Below, in pieces: positions 1 through 10,121 of a DNA stretch of 64,000 bases. The notes under the pieces were generated by a model that was not told the DNA's origin, ran no database searches, and saw only the letters and a list, made by a program, of their open reading frames with translations. Origin of the DNA: Atopsyche davidsoni (taxonomy: Eukaryota; Arthropoda; Insecta; Trichoptera; Hydrobiosidae); contig JAILWY010000026.1 of NCBI GenBank assembly GCA_022113835.1, forward strand, positions 206,001 through 270,000. The letters run 5' to 3'. How positions within the stretch are numbered: position 1 is the stretch's first letter; each line of letters begins with the position of its first letter. The position numbers were made by a program, and so were the translations under genes.

Positions 1-825
1 AGCCAAATGCATGAATAGTATGTATTGAAAAATAAAACCGTATATTAATTTAAAAGAAATAAACCAACAGGTGCATTTAATTTTCAAGTGCTATTTTATT
101 TAGCTAAATTTAGTAAAAAGATTATTTCTGCGCGGAGTGGCGGGTGGCGGGCTCGTCGCGCTGCGCACTGGGGTGCAAAATAAATGAAAACTTTTTTTGT
201 TCGGTAGTAAGAAATTAAGTAATGGGAACTTCACCACTTAAAAAAAATCTGCAAATGAGAGGAGTTTTGCTTTATAAAGTAAAATAACGAGCAAAAAGCA
301 GTGCAGCTAATTTTTAAATAATACGGTGGTAATAATACCGATTGTATAAACTTGTTATACTGGGTTTTACTTAATTTTTAAATTTATTTTCAAGCCCCCT
401 CCCTCTCCCAGATCGGTTGCGCCCTACTTCATGTCTCCTCTTCAGTGACAGCCGCATTGGCCGACGACCGCAGAGGCAGCATGGGCGCAGGCTCCGGCGC
501 ACTCACCCTGGAGCCCAGCTGGAACTTTAGTCGCCCAATTACTGCAGGGCGCAAGTTCTCTCTCTCTCTCTCTTTCAATCTCTTAAATTTGGTAAAGAGA
601 GAGTATCGAAAAAATAAAGACATCTGCGCTTGTGTTCGAGTTGATATCGTGTCCGACCTGCATACATCAAAGTAATTCCGTAACAGATAGTGTACTTGTA
701 GGTAGCTTCTTATTGTTACGTCTCTTTGATTCGTGCAAAAGATGACACGGTCGACTGATCAACTGTATCAACTGATATTGTGGATACCCATAATAGCAGA
801 GAAATTTATACATTAAATAATAACT
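1..825. other. AT-rich intergenic stretch
   Basis: No gene recognised. There is a short GC-rich patch near 128-178 and another at 455-530. A (CT)n run lies at about 559-579. Short open frames here run through GC patches or low-complexity sequence and have no recognisable domain. Confidence 0.6.
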
Positions 826-1085
826 AAAATACTTGAGTGATTTTTCCACATATAGATTTTTATTGGTAACCGGTTTTGCCAACCTATCACGTTGGCATTG
901 TCAAACAGATTTCTCGGAGATCAAACTCTGTTTGATAATGCCAACGTGAAAGTTTGGCGAAACCGGTCACCAATAAAAATCTATATGTGGAAAAATCACT
1001 AAATTATTTTACTTATTATTAAAAATATTAAAATGGAATTCCACCACGTATTCTCTGTTAAAAATATTGAATCTCTAGAAATTTA
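826..1085 (+). mobile_element. Palindromic foldback element, copy 1
   Basis: Two inverted arms, about 826-909 and 926-1010, are near-perfect reverse complements around a short loop. Each contains the family core motifs GGTGACCGGTTTCGCCAACC (one base differs here) and ACGTTGGCATTATCAAACAG. After the right arm comes a tail, about 1011-1085, with the box AAAATGGAATTCCACC. The left side lacks this tail. No coding capacity. The same core and tail recur about ten times in the window, which supports a mobile or amplified repeat. Its superfamily is not determined. Confidence 0.85.
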
Positions 1086-1746
1086 TATCATAGCTCCCTG
1101 TAGCTTGAAGTTTCTAGCATTCGTTAAAGTTTTAGCGCCCGCGCCCGGGAGCGCCAAAGAGCGCCAAAGAGCTCCGAAGTGCTCCGAAGTGCTCCGCGGT
1201 CTACCACTCAGTATTTCAGGGTGATTTTTATTTTATAAGAAATCTAGGCACAGTTAACTGTTTCGTAAGCATTGTTTCTATGTGGAAATAAATTTAAATT
1301 ATTGATACTTTCTCGACGTTAGTCATTCGTGCAATGCAAATTCACCGTGAAGACTGAAATCGGAATCAATTAAAATGCAGTAAACTATACATGTTTCCTT
1401 CTTATGCTAATGCAGTAAACCATTGCCCGCCGCTTTTATTGGAGTAGCGTTCGATTATCTTACTCGGTGTATTTCCGACTTTCCCGTAACAATAGTATTA
1501 GGAATTACTTTCACACTGTGCCTTACGTTTCCGATGCGCCTACCGAGGAAAGCACGCCCCGTGTCGCCCCGCGCCTCGGTGGCCGCGTCGGGGATCATCC
1601 AATAAGAATCAACTAATAATAATAGTAGGTAATAGTGTCCATCGTTCAAGAACAATTGTACGGTTTGACTAAAAATATTAATGATGCTAAATTACCTCAT
1701 TGGGTCAGAAGCATTAGCTGCACTGTTCTCATTTGATACTCTATAT
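1086..1746. other. Intergenic stretch with GC patches
   Basis: No gene recognised. 1135-1203 is GC-rich and made of short direct duplications (GAGCGCCAAA twice, then GCTCCGAAGT twice). A second GC patch lies at about 1535-1598. The remainder is AT-rich. Confidence 0.55.
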
Positions 1747-1935
1747 CAGTCATGTCAAAGATACGGCCCGCGGACCGCATCCGGCCCTCGAGCCGTATCA
1801 ATACGGCCCGCGATCCCAATGTGTCACAGAAAGAAGAATCATGTTTTTTAGAGCTTTTAGACTTGTTTTATTTGAATCTGGCACATTCTAACATTTAATA
1901 TATGGCCCTCTGCAAAATTGAGTTTGACACCTCTG
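1747..1935. mobile_element. hAT-type MITE, 189 bp
   Basis: The element starts CAGTCATGTCAAA and ends as the reverse complement of CAGAGGTGTCAAAC, giving imperfect terminal inverted repeats that begin CAG. It is flanked on both sides by the perfect 8-bp direct repeat CTCTATAT (1739-1746 and 1936-1943), the target duplication length typical of hAT transposons. A subterminal motif ATACGGCCCGCG occurs twice near the left end. There is no ORF, so it would depend on a transposase in trans. The boundaries are read directly from the repeats. Confidence 0.85.
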
Positions 1936-1943
1936 CTCTATAT

Positions 1944-2435
1944 CTATAAAAATATTTATACTTCAAAAACGTACAATAATCGTTGATTTCTTATAAAAAA
2001 ACATTATGTTTATTTTAATATCACAATACCACATTATATTTTGAAATATAGAATAGTCGGTTTACGGCAATAAACATTAATATCACATTAAAAAGTATTG
2101 CAACTTTGACTTGTGCTCCAAGATAGTGTTGGGGAAATGATTTTCCGAACACTATCGCGCCTTCGGCTGGCAATAACAACCGTGACTTTCAGAGCCGAAA
2201 CTGGCGTGGCCGATTCTGCGTTCCGAGACCGTTCGCTAAGCATTCGAAATGAAAAATCGTAAATAAAATATCTATAATATTTCATGAACATGATGAAATA
2301 AAATTTAAAAAAATAATTCTTTGTAGTATATACAAAAAAAAGTTAAATGGACTATAGATTATTTATAAGTTTATATATATCTTAACAAAATATTTCATTT
2401 CGTATTAGGTTTTTATAGAGTTTAATTTTCGCTTC
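1944..2435. other. AT-rich intergenic stretch
   Basis: Nothing recognised. A moderately GC-rich patch at about 2125-2240 interrupts the AT-rich sequence. Confidence 0.5.
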
Positions 2436-2490
2436 ATTGTGGATTGAGAGCCCTTGGTGGAATTCCATTTTAATATTTTAAATAAAAATT
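2436..2490 (-). repeat. Foldback family fragment (tail only)
   Basis: Contains the reverse-strand tail box GGTGGAATTCCATTTTAATA followed by AT-rich sequence, matching the one-sided tail of the foldback family. The palindromic core is missing. Confidence 0.65.
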
Positions 2491-5442
2491 GAAATTTAAT
2501 ACTTCGAATAAATAAGTTTGCAAGCATGATGTATAAGCCCACAGCAGTTACGGACTCTGGTGTAGTATTCGTGCTCGTACACTTCGTTTTATCCCAACCA
2601 ATAATAAATGTCATTATCTTTGAAATGTAAAATTCACACATTATAAAAAAAGTTGCTAGGTCAAGGCCTCTATATAAACGGATAGCGGATAGAACACAAA
2701 AAAGACATTTTTTTTTAAATATTAATTTAAAGACATTCTTGGTTTCCTTTCCACCCGAGAAATGTTGTTTAGTACATAATTGAATTGCTCTGAAAAATGT
2801 ATTTTTTTACTGCAAATAATTTTTGTAAGAAAATGAAGTATTGAATTTAAACTCATAATTTATTTTTAAAGTACAATAACGGTCACTGCAAATAGGTCTG
2901 TTTAAATGCTCGGAGGTCTGCGCGACAGGGCAATTCTCTTGAAAATAAGATCTTCTTTCGTATTGTTCAATTACTCAACTCTGCGCTAACGTAAAGAATC
3001 GGTATGAAGACCAAGCAAGCCTCGGCTGCTCCGCGACATCAGCGTAATTAAAAGCCATTTCCATCACCTCGAGCCGACGCACATTGTTGCAAACGAGAAT
3101 ATTTTTAAATTTACGCCATAATATTGGAAATCCATTTTTTAGAGAATTAAAACGGATAATTAGCGCCTGAAGTTGGTAGGCTTTGTGGAAATTGATAGAA
3201 AACTATTAGTAACAATGCGTATAATTGATTATAAATATTTAGTCAAGCGATTAGAAAACCTTCAAGTAATGGAAACCTATTTGACCTTCTGAGGACATCG
3301 TAATCCACAAAATAAGGCGTCCGATGGATAATTCGATACGATGCTCTGATATTACCTATTTTTTCTTTTACTCTATATATTTATATTATACAGCATTAGA
3401 AATTGTGATTTTTTTCGAAAAAAAATATATATTTCAGAGAGCAAGTGGTGCAATATGAGCATACCTTTATTTTAAAATCGTGATTCGGTCGCGACGCGTC
3501 GAAGTCAACTGCTTCTTTACAAAACTTGAGGCTTCCACAAGCCTCCAGTTTATCCCATGATAAGAAAATTACCACATTTTCCATGCTTTGCATCGTGAAG
3601 ACAGTTCACGCGCTACTTCTACACTTGGGACGGGCAAACTGCTTGCATTTAAATAAACGGAACAAGTATGTAGTAGGTGAATTTTAATAAGAAGTGCTTT
3701 GGTTGTGAGCCTAATAAATTTTATTTTGATACTTTAAATCAGTCCTCAGCCATTTTTTTTTCTGCGTCGTGACATGATTATTGCACCTGATAGTCAGGTG
3801 AGGTCACAATAATTGGTACACCGACAGACCAGCCACTACCGTTACTACGACTGCTTTATGTGTAGAATTCAGAAACACTTGCTCGGCCAATATGCGTGCA
3901 TGACCGAGTGCTGGTGGTGCAGTTCGCTCGGTTTTTTCAACTCACACTGTAGCCCAAGTCGCACGCACTAAACTGATGTTTCCTTCAAACAATTGAATTT
4001 TATGTTAATTAAAAAAATACCCAACATTTTTTCTCAATGGTGGCTTTTTACCGTAGTTTTTTTAGGATTAATATATTAAACTTACTTATAAACAAGATAA
4101 GTGAATAACATACAGTTATATAATGAAACAACAACCTATGTACAATATTTTGGCGATTTGTGTGGTATGCGGTATGCGTTAAGATGAATTGCTCCATTTT
4201 CAGATTTGCCAGTTTGTCAGTTTTGCCAAAACGGAATTCGCTTTAAATTATTGGACTTTTGAAGTGACCCAGTGGATTCTTTTTAATATAACTTTTTATT
4301 TAATATAACATAACACATGAAAATAATCGGATTTTCAACTAAATAACAGTTTAGTTTATTTTCCATCTCATATAATAATGAATAAATTGAAATCATTATA
4401 AAATTTGTTTTTAAAGATATCAAGAAAATGTAATAAGGATAAATTTAATTAGAGAAGTTCTGGAGACAAATGAAGCAAATCATCAATCGCAAACGACCGA
4501 CTGCTCCCATTCTCCTCTTCAGAAGAGAGTTTTTAAAGGTCAATCATTGGAGTTTTTAAAATCGCCCGACCATCGCGAGTCTCGCTCGGCCGCTCGGAAG
4601 CTCTGCGTCCCGAAAGAGTCCCCTAGAGGGTCCCCGAGAGGGTCCCCGAGACCTCCGCTTGCAGCTGTACTCGCCGTCCTGTCCCGCATCCCAACGCAGC
4701 TCTCCTCCATTCGGCGTTTATGCACTTAAGAAGGAAGGTTTGAAAACCTCCTCTTAAAAATATGAAACGAGTCCTTGCATTGCATCAATTCATATTCAAA
4801 ATAAATATCAAAGTTGTAGAATATATTTTACAAACTTTCATTCCAATATTGTTGATACAATAAGAGATCAGAGCTCAGGGCCACCTAAAATGTATTCAAT
4901 CACGCGTGCTAGTGTCAAAATAAAAAAAAAAGTTCAAATTTATAGTTTTTTTTTTGTATACTTTGTTTTCTATGTTAAGCTATCATTCGTTGTTAGTCAT
5001 ATATAGAGGAAGTTGGATGTGTTTACGACCAGCCTTGCTTGGCCACTCTCGGAACTCGGCCGTGCCCAATATCTATTACGATCGAAAAATCAACCATAAA
5101 TCAAATGTAATTTATGTTAATGAATGGATAAGTCGATCAATTATACTATTTAATCAATCTCAGAAACACTTGCCAATTTGGGTGTATTTTTATTACATTT
5201 TTTTCTTTAAATCCATTGGCCAATAAGAAATTTCAAATTAAAAATTAAAAAACAATAATTGGTCACGATTGTTTGGGTAATAACTATACATATTTTTATA
5301 ATAGTCTTAATAAAGAAAATATATTAACTGATGTACAATAACTGTATTTATTTGGAAATATTTATATTTAAAATAAATAATACCAAAATGATCGCAATAT
5401 TGGAAACATCCTTTTTTTTGTTAAGTTAGCGGCGACTCATAC

Positions 5443-5446
<4 letters not shown>
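2491..5446. other. Intergenic stretch, no gene seen
   Basis: AT-rich with no convincing coding region. A perfect short hairpin CACCTGA-TAG-TCAGGTG sits at about 3786-3802. A GC-rich island at 4560-4712 contains tandem copies of a 12-bp GAGGGTCCCCGA-like unit (about 4625-4652). Another mild GC patch is at 5025-5075. The small open frames over these islands occur on both strands and look like composition effects. Confidence 0.5.

Positions 5447-5514
<68 letters not shown>
5447..5514. repeat. (AT)n microsatellite
   Basis: About 68 bp of almost uninterrupted TA dinucleotide repeat, the longest simple AT run in the window. Confidence 0.95.
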
Positions 5515-5516
<2 letters not shown>

Positions 5517-5888
5517 TAGTATATTAACGTCACTGAGACGCATACCCGGAGGTGCCTGCTGCTAATATCATCATCAAATGATTATCATCTTAACAAAATT
5601 GTTACATAATGATACACAATGAACTGAGAACTGAGTTGAAATACCGAAGTGTTCCCCGGGTTATCTGCAGGCTCGTGATTACTGTGCAAACAACTCAGAC
5701 ATTGCAACCTCGTAAATTCATCCCATCTCTTAGCATTACCTGATTTTTTACAGCAATATTCACAGCGTGAAAACACACACGAGAACATAATATTAATACA
5801 AAATAATTTATTGTAAGACTATGAACTTCGAAAAAAAATGCAAAATTCATCGCTAATTTATTATTATTATTGTGTATATATATATATT
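5515..5888. other. Intergenic stretch
   Basis: No gene recognised. It ends in AT-rich sequence that directly flanks the next transposon. Confidence 0.5.
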
Positions 5889-8485
5889 AGGGTGTCCCTT
5901 ACATGACTAAAAAAATTTTTTTTTCAAATTTCGAAATGCATACCCTCTACATTTTTTACTAATGCTATAAGATACTCAAATATAAAATTTCATCTTTCTA
6001 GAAAAATTGCAACTAGTGCCGACCGAGCTTCAAAGTTTAGTAAAAAACGTGTTTTGTCTTGATATTTCGGTCTGGTATAAAATCATTATAAATGCAATAA
6101 ATTAAGTGAATAATAGTAAAAATTCAATTAAATGAACATTAATCTTTAATCAAAAACATAAAGTAATAACAATCAGTCAGGGTAACTTTTTTATAGAGTT
6201 GTTTTTTTACAGTCCGGATACAATTTTCTATGTTCCTGGACACAGCGCAGCAAGAACTGTTTTTGTTCTTCTTCAGCCGCGATAAGTCCGTTAAAATCTT
6301 GCATCATTTTAACAGCCCTTTCAGCAGTATCATTCACAACCTTCAAATAACTTATTTTTCTTTTAGCTTCCACAAAAGCACTATTATTATTCCAAGAAGA
6401 TACATCTTCCTTTAGAAAACTGTCGTCGATCTGCAGTCGTGATAAAAATTGTTTGCTCTTTTCCGATACGAAATTATCCAGTGTTTTGCCTGGAAAAAAA
6501 AGGAAAATAAGATAAATAACAAATAAATCTACAACAATTTAAATATATCACAAAAAGTCAATTAAACTTACCAAACAACCTTTGGGGCAGTTCTTCCTTT
6601 GACGGGTCATAGCGTTTGCTAAAATCTGAGGTTTTGTCCCGGTTGAAGTTGGCAATCATTTTCTTTTTAGTTTGGTTATCAACTTCATCATCAAACAGTG
6701 ATAGAATAACTGTCTCTTCACATAAATACCACAAGTGATGGCTAAACTTGCTTATAGAAGCATTAGAAATTGTTGCGTCAACTTTTTCGTACTCTTTTAA
6801 CATCTTCAAGAAGCGCAAATCTTGGTTAGGTGCTTTGATCGCCACTGTACATTCGAGCCAAGGTTTAACATACAACACCACGACAAATAAGCAAACATCT
6901 TGTAGAGCCTTTTTGTCCTTCGCAGTTATTCTGTATTGTGACTGAAGTGAACATATTTTTAAAGAATAGATCGCTCTCGCCATCCAGCGAGCCTGATGCA
7001 TTGCTCCGGGGGGCCTTAGTTTTAATTTTTCCTCTGTGTCTCCTCCCAAAAATATTACGCACAGTTCGACCAATTCGCGGTAGTCATCTCTTACATAACC
7101 TTTGTCTAATTCTGCCTTATAAAATATTAACAAAGCTTGAATGTCTGTCTCGGCAACACGTTGTTTTACGAAATTAAGAGATGGTTCAATGTTACTAGCG
7201 TCGATGTTTTTCCAATTTTCTCTGAACTTTTTAAACATTGGAATATCTGGGCTACTAGTAATTTGCTTAATTTTGCTTTCAAAGACAGCTTTTAGGACCA
7301 ATTCATAAACATGATGACGACAGGCGAAAAGCAGCAATTCTCTTCCTAAAGTTTGCTCCAAAATAGCACAAGCTCCATTGAAACGGCCAGTATTGGAAGC
7401 TGTTGTGTCGCAGCACATTATTTGTACTTTATCGTGAAGGTTCCAGTCAAAGAGAGCTGTTGAGACAGCCTTAGCTTGATGTTTTTCAGAAGAATGTTCT
7501 AGTTTCGGCACTGCAAGAAGCTGTTCCTTATCGTCAAACGAAGCAATAACTGGCAAGCGTTCTTCTTTAGAACTTCGTACATCTAACCCGGGTAATAGTT
7601 TTCCATCCCAATGGACTGTGACTACGTCGGGTACATTACTTCCAAAGAAGTCAGATTTTATTGCTTCTGCCCTTGATTTTCTAGTTTCAGCAGCTAGTGG
7701 TTATCTTTGTCTTACAACCCTTTCCTCTTCTTCCAATCGTCGTTATTTAGATCTATCTTCTTTTTCCGACAATTTTTTATCAACACCACCTAAGCATCCT
7801 GGTCGATCTGGCTCTCTCTGTTTCATTAAAAATAATTAATCTTACTCTATTTTCATTCTCTCAAAAGCATCAGCATGTGCAATATCAAACAAATTATCGA
7901 GATCAATTTTGAAATTGTTCTCACGGCTCTTGAACGTAACCTGAGTTTTCTTACAATTTTTTTTGCAACTCTCTCCAAACATGATATAAATCAACAAGTT
8001 TCTTCACGCAGTTAGGATATGCCCTTGTTGGAATTCTTGCTTTTTCCCAATATATGATGCACTCCCTAATCACAAGATTTGCACTTTCACTAACAATCAG
8101 TTTAACCTCACGAATATTGTAAAATAGGACCGAGGGAATTTGTCGATTAGATGGTAATTTTGCACCATTTATTTGATATCTAGGCAAACCGATAAGGAAA
8201 TTATTTTGTTTATCACTCCGTAATTCCACCGACATGTTAACGCACTAAACAATGGAGCACTACTAATCTCAAAAATCACGTATGAAATGACAAATAAAAC
8301 ATGCAGTTACAAGTCACAGCGCAGTACTTACGCAACTTGTATGGACAAGTTAAAATCGCAAGTCGGCACGGGTTACCGTTTATAAATCGAACTAATATTT
8401 TTTTCTAGACAATATAGGGTTATTACTAAACTTTTAAGAAGGTATGCGTAAAAAAATATTGAACTTGAATTTTAAGGGACACCCT
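5889..8485 (-). mobile_element. Cut-and-paste DNA transposon with 13-bp TIRs
   Basis: A perfect 13-bp terminal inverted repeat, AGGGTGTCCCTTA, begins at 5889, and its reverse complement ends at 8485. The element is about 2.6 kb and carries one decayed transposase on the minus strand. The sequence just outside both ends is TATATTA against TAATATA in AT-repeat DNA, so the target duplication cannot be resolved. It sits immediately upstream of the Helitron at 8557, separated only by an AT-rich run. The transposase type resembles a family I associate with arthropod and Hydra genomes, but I cannot assign a superfamily with confidence. Confidence 0.85.
6191..8235 (-). pseudogene. Decayed DDE-type transposase with intron
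   Basis: Read on the minus strand from an ATG at 8235. An N-terminal segment (8235-7951) is followed by a frameshift in a poly-A run and several stops. The main open block is 7640-6572. It contains VTVHWDGKLLPGLDV just upstream of the longest open frame, then CCDTTASNTGRFNGA and ACRHHVYEL, plausible acidic catalytic and zinc or structural motifs. A clean intron follows (donor GTAAGT at 6571, acceptor after a T-rich tract at 6490). The final exon, 6489-6191, ends in an acidic and lysine-rich helical region. Roughly 90 residues seem to be missing between about 7700 and 7640, judged from related proteins I remember. It is broken by stops, a frameshift and probably a deletion, so it is inactive. 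DDE assignment is inferred, not proved. Confidence 0.75.
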
Positions 8486-8523
8486 AATATATATATATAT
8501 AATATATATATGTATATATACGA

Positions 8524-8556
<33 letters not shown>
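8486..8556. repeat. AT-rich simple repeat
   Basis: TA-rich run between the two transposons. It includes an uninterrupted (TA)n tract at about 8525-8556 directly before the Helitron 5' end. Confidence 0.85.
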
Positions 8557-8559
<3 letters not shown>

Positions 8560-8987
8560 AATATATATAATAGCCATTGTGTGTTTGTATGTTTGTATGT
8601 ATGTTTCGATTTTTGGTTTTCTATAGAATATCTTAAAAGATACAACGCTGATTTTTTGCACATAAGTTAAGTAAATTTTTCCGCAACTATGTGCCGAATT
8701 TCAAGACGATAGGATAATATTTTCATTCATAAACTTTAAAATATGCTTTAGCGAATTAAAATATGTACGAATTATATGATTCAGTTCTTCACGGTGAGAA
8801 TTTCAAATTTAGAACTTTTACAAAAAAAACAAATTTCCAGCTTATAGTCCTCGCCACCAAAGAAGTCCCGCGGAAAAAAATTGAACTAAATTTGACAGCT
8901 CGGCCATGTTTTATATTATTATTGATAGCAGAGCTAAGGAGAGCTGTCGTATTTTAATAGAAAAAGACGTTAAAAGTACTGTTTACT

Positions 8988-9868
8988 ATGCCTAAAGTGA
9001 TAAAAAGTGTGGGCCGAGAAATAATTCTCAAGGTAAAGCAGTTTTGTGAAGCGGAAAAGAAAAAAAATTTTTTTTTGATCCCAATAAATAATGTTCGCGC
9101 CCGAGTTTCTGCAATGACAGGTGATTATTTGGGGTTGCCATCGAATAAATATTTACCCGAACTTAGAGGAAAATAAGGAAATGCATATAAAATGTTAATG
9201 TATGTATTATTAATATTTTGAATAAAAATACTTGAGTGATTTTCCACATTTTTGTTTTTATTAGTGACCAAATACCAAACTTGCCTAAAAACTCGATTGT
9301 TGTAATGGACAACGCCCCTTATCACTGCACGCAAATCAATAAGGCGCCAACAATGGCCAGCCTTAAATCAGACATGCAAAAATGGTTGCAAGAAAAGGGA
9401 TTATATTATGAAGATAGTTGGACAAAGCCAGTGCTGTACGCTCTAATAAAGAGAAATAAAGAACGACCTGTTTTTGCCAAACTTACTTGCCGAAAAAGGT
9501 CATGAGGTTGTAAAATTACCCCCGTACCACTGCGACTTAAACCCTATTGAGAAAATATGGGCTCTCATGAAAAGAAGAGTTGCAGAAAAAAATGTTGCAC
9601 AACAACCAACCAAATTGTCGCATTGATGGAAGGTGCTTTTGCAACCATTACACCAGATGAATGGCGTAAGCAATGCAAACACGTACAGCGCCTGGAAGAT
9701 GAATACTTTGAGGCTGACGGATTGCTTGATGTAGAAATGGAGAAATTTATTATTTCGACAAAAAGCGACAGTGACACAAATTCAGACTCGTACAACGATG
9801 ACAGTGATGATAGTGATAGTAGTATGTCTGGTATTGGTCCATTATGTGACCATAATTATGCCAAATAA
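8988..9868 (+). pseudogene. Broken IS630/Tc1-like transposase
   Basis: The N-terminus starts MPKVIKSVGREIILKVKQFC at 8988, a helix-rich DNA-binding region. It is cut at about 9175, and a foldback fragment lies at 9205-9268. The catalytic part resumes with IVVMDNAPYHC (about 9297-9330), which carries one DDE aspartate. After a frameshift near 9475 the frame reads KLPPYHCDLNPIEKIWALMK (about 9510-9570), the typical last DDE motif. The C-terminal tail is rich in Asp and Ser (about 9765-9830) and ends at 9868. The first catalytic aspartate region is deleted. The family call rests on the DNAPYH and DLNPIE motifs. Confidence 0.85.
9205..9268 (-). repeat. Foldback family fragment inside the transposase
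   Basis: AATAAAAATACTTGAGTGA, then TTTCCACATTTTTGTTTTTA and TTAGTGACC, match one arm of the foldback family. The remaining core is absent. It replaces part of the IS630-type transposase, giving a third level of nesting inside the Helitron. Confidence 0.8.
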
Positions 9869-10121
9869 ACATCCATAATCCATAAACTTACGCATTTATA
9901 GTGTTAGTAGGATGCAGGACGACTTTCTTCAAATCTATTTCCCAACTTCTGGCGTAAATAAATGAAATAACGTTGGCAACATTTTTCTAAGCGATAGCAG
10001 CGCCGCCTCCACGGGACTTCTTTGGTGGCGCGGATTCTATGTCAGTTTGACACAAGTGCCATCTTTATTTTTTCATCGAAATTGCATTAGAAATTATTTT
10101 TCACATCATTAATAACTCAAA

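Larger units (their letters stand above)
8845..10037 (+). mobile_element. IS630/Tc1-type transposon nested in the Helitron leader
   Basis: Terminal inverted repeats of 29 bp with four mismatches share the block GCCACCAAAGAAGTCCCG-like sequence at 8852-8870 and its reverse complement at 10012-10030. TA flanks both ends (8843-8844 and 10038-10039). The short Helitron relative at 24.4 kb has the uninterrupted site, so the insertion boundaries can be read by comparison. The element is 1193 bp and contains a deleted, frameshifted transposase interrupted by a fragment of the foldback family. It lies between the Helitron 5' end and the Helitron start codon. Confidence 0.93.
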
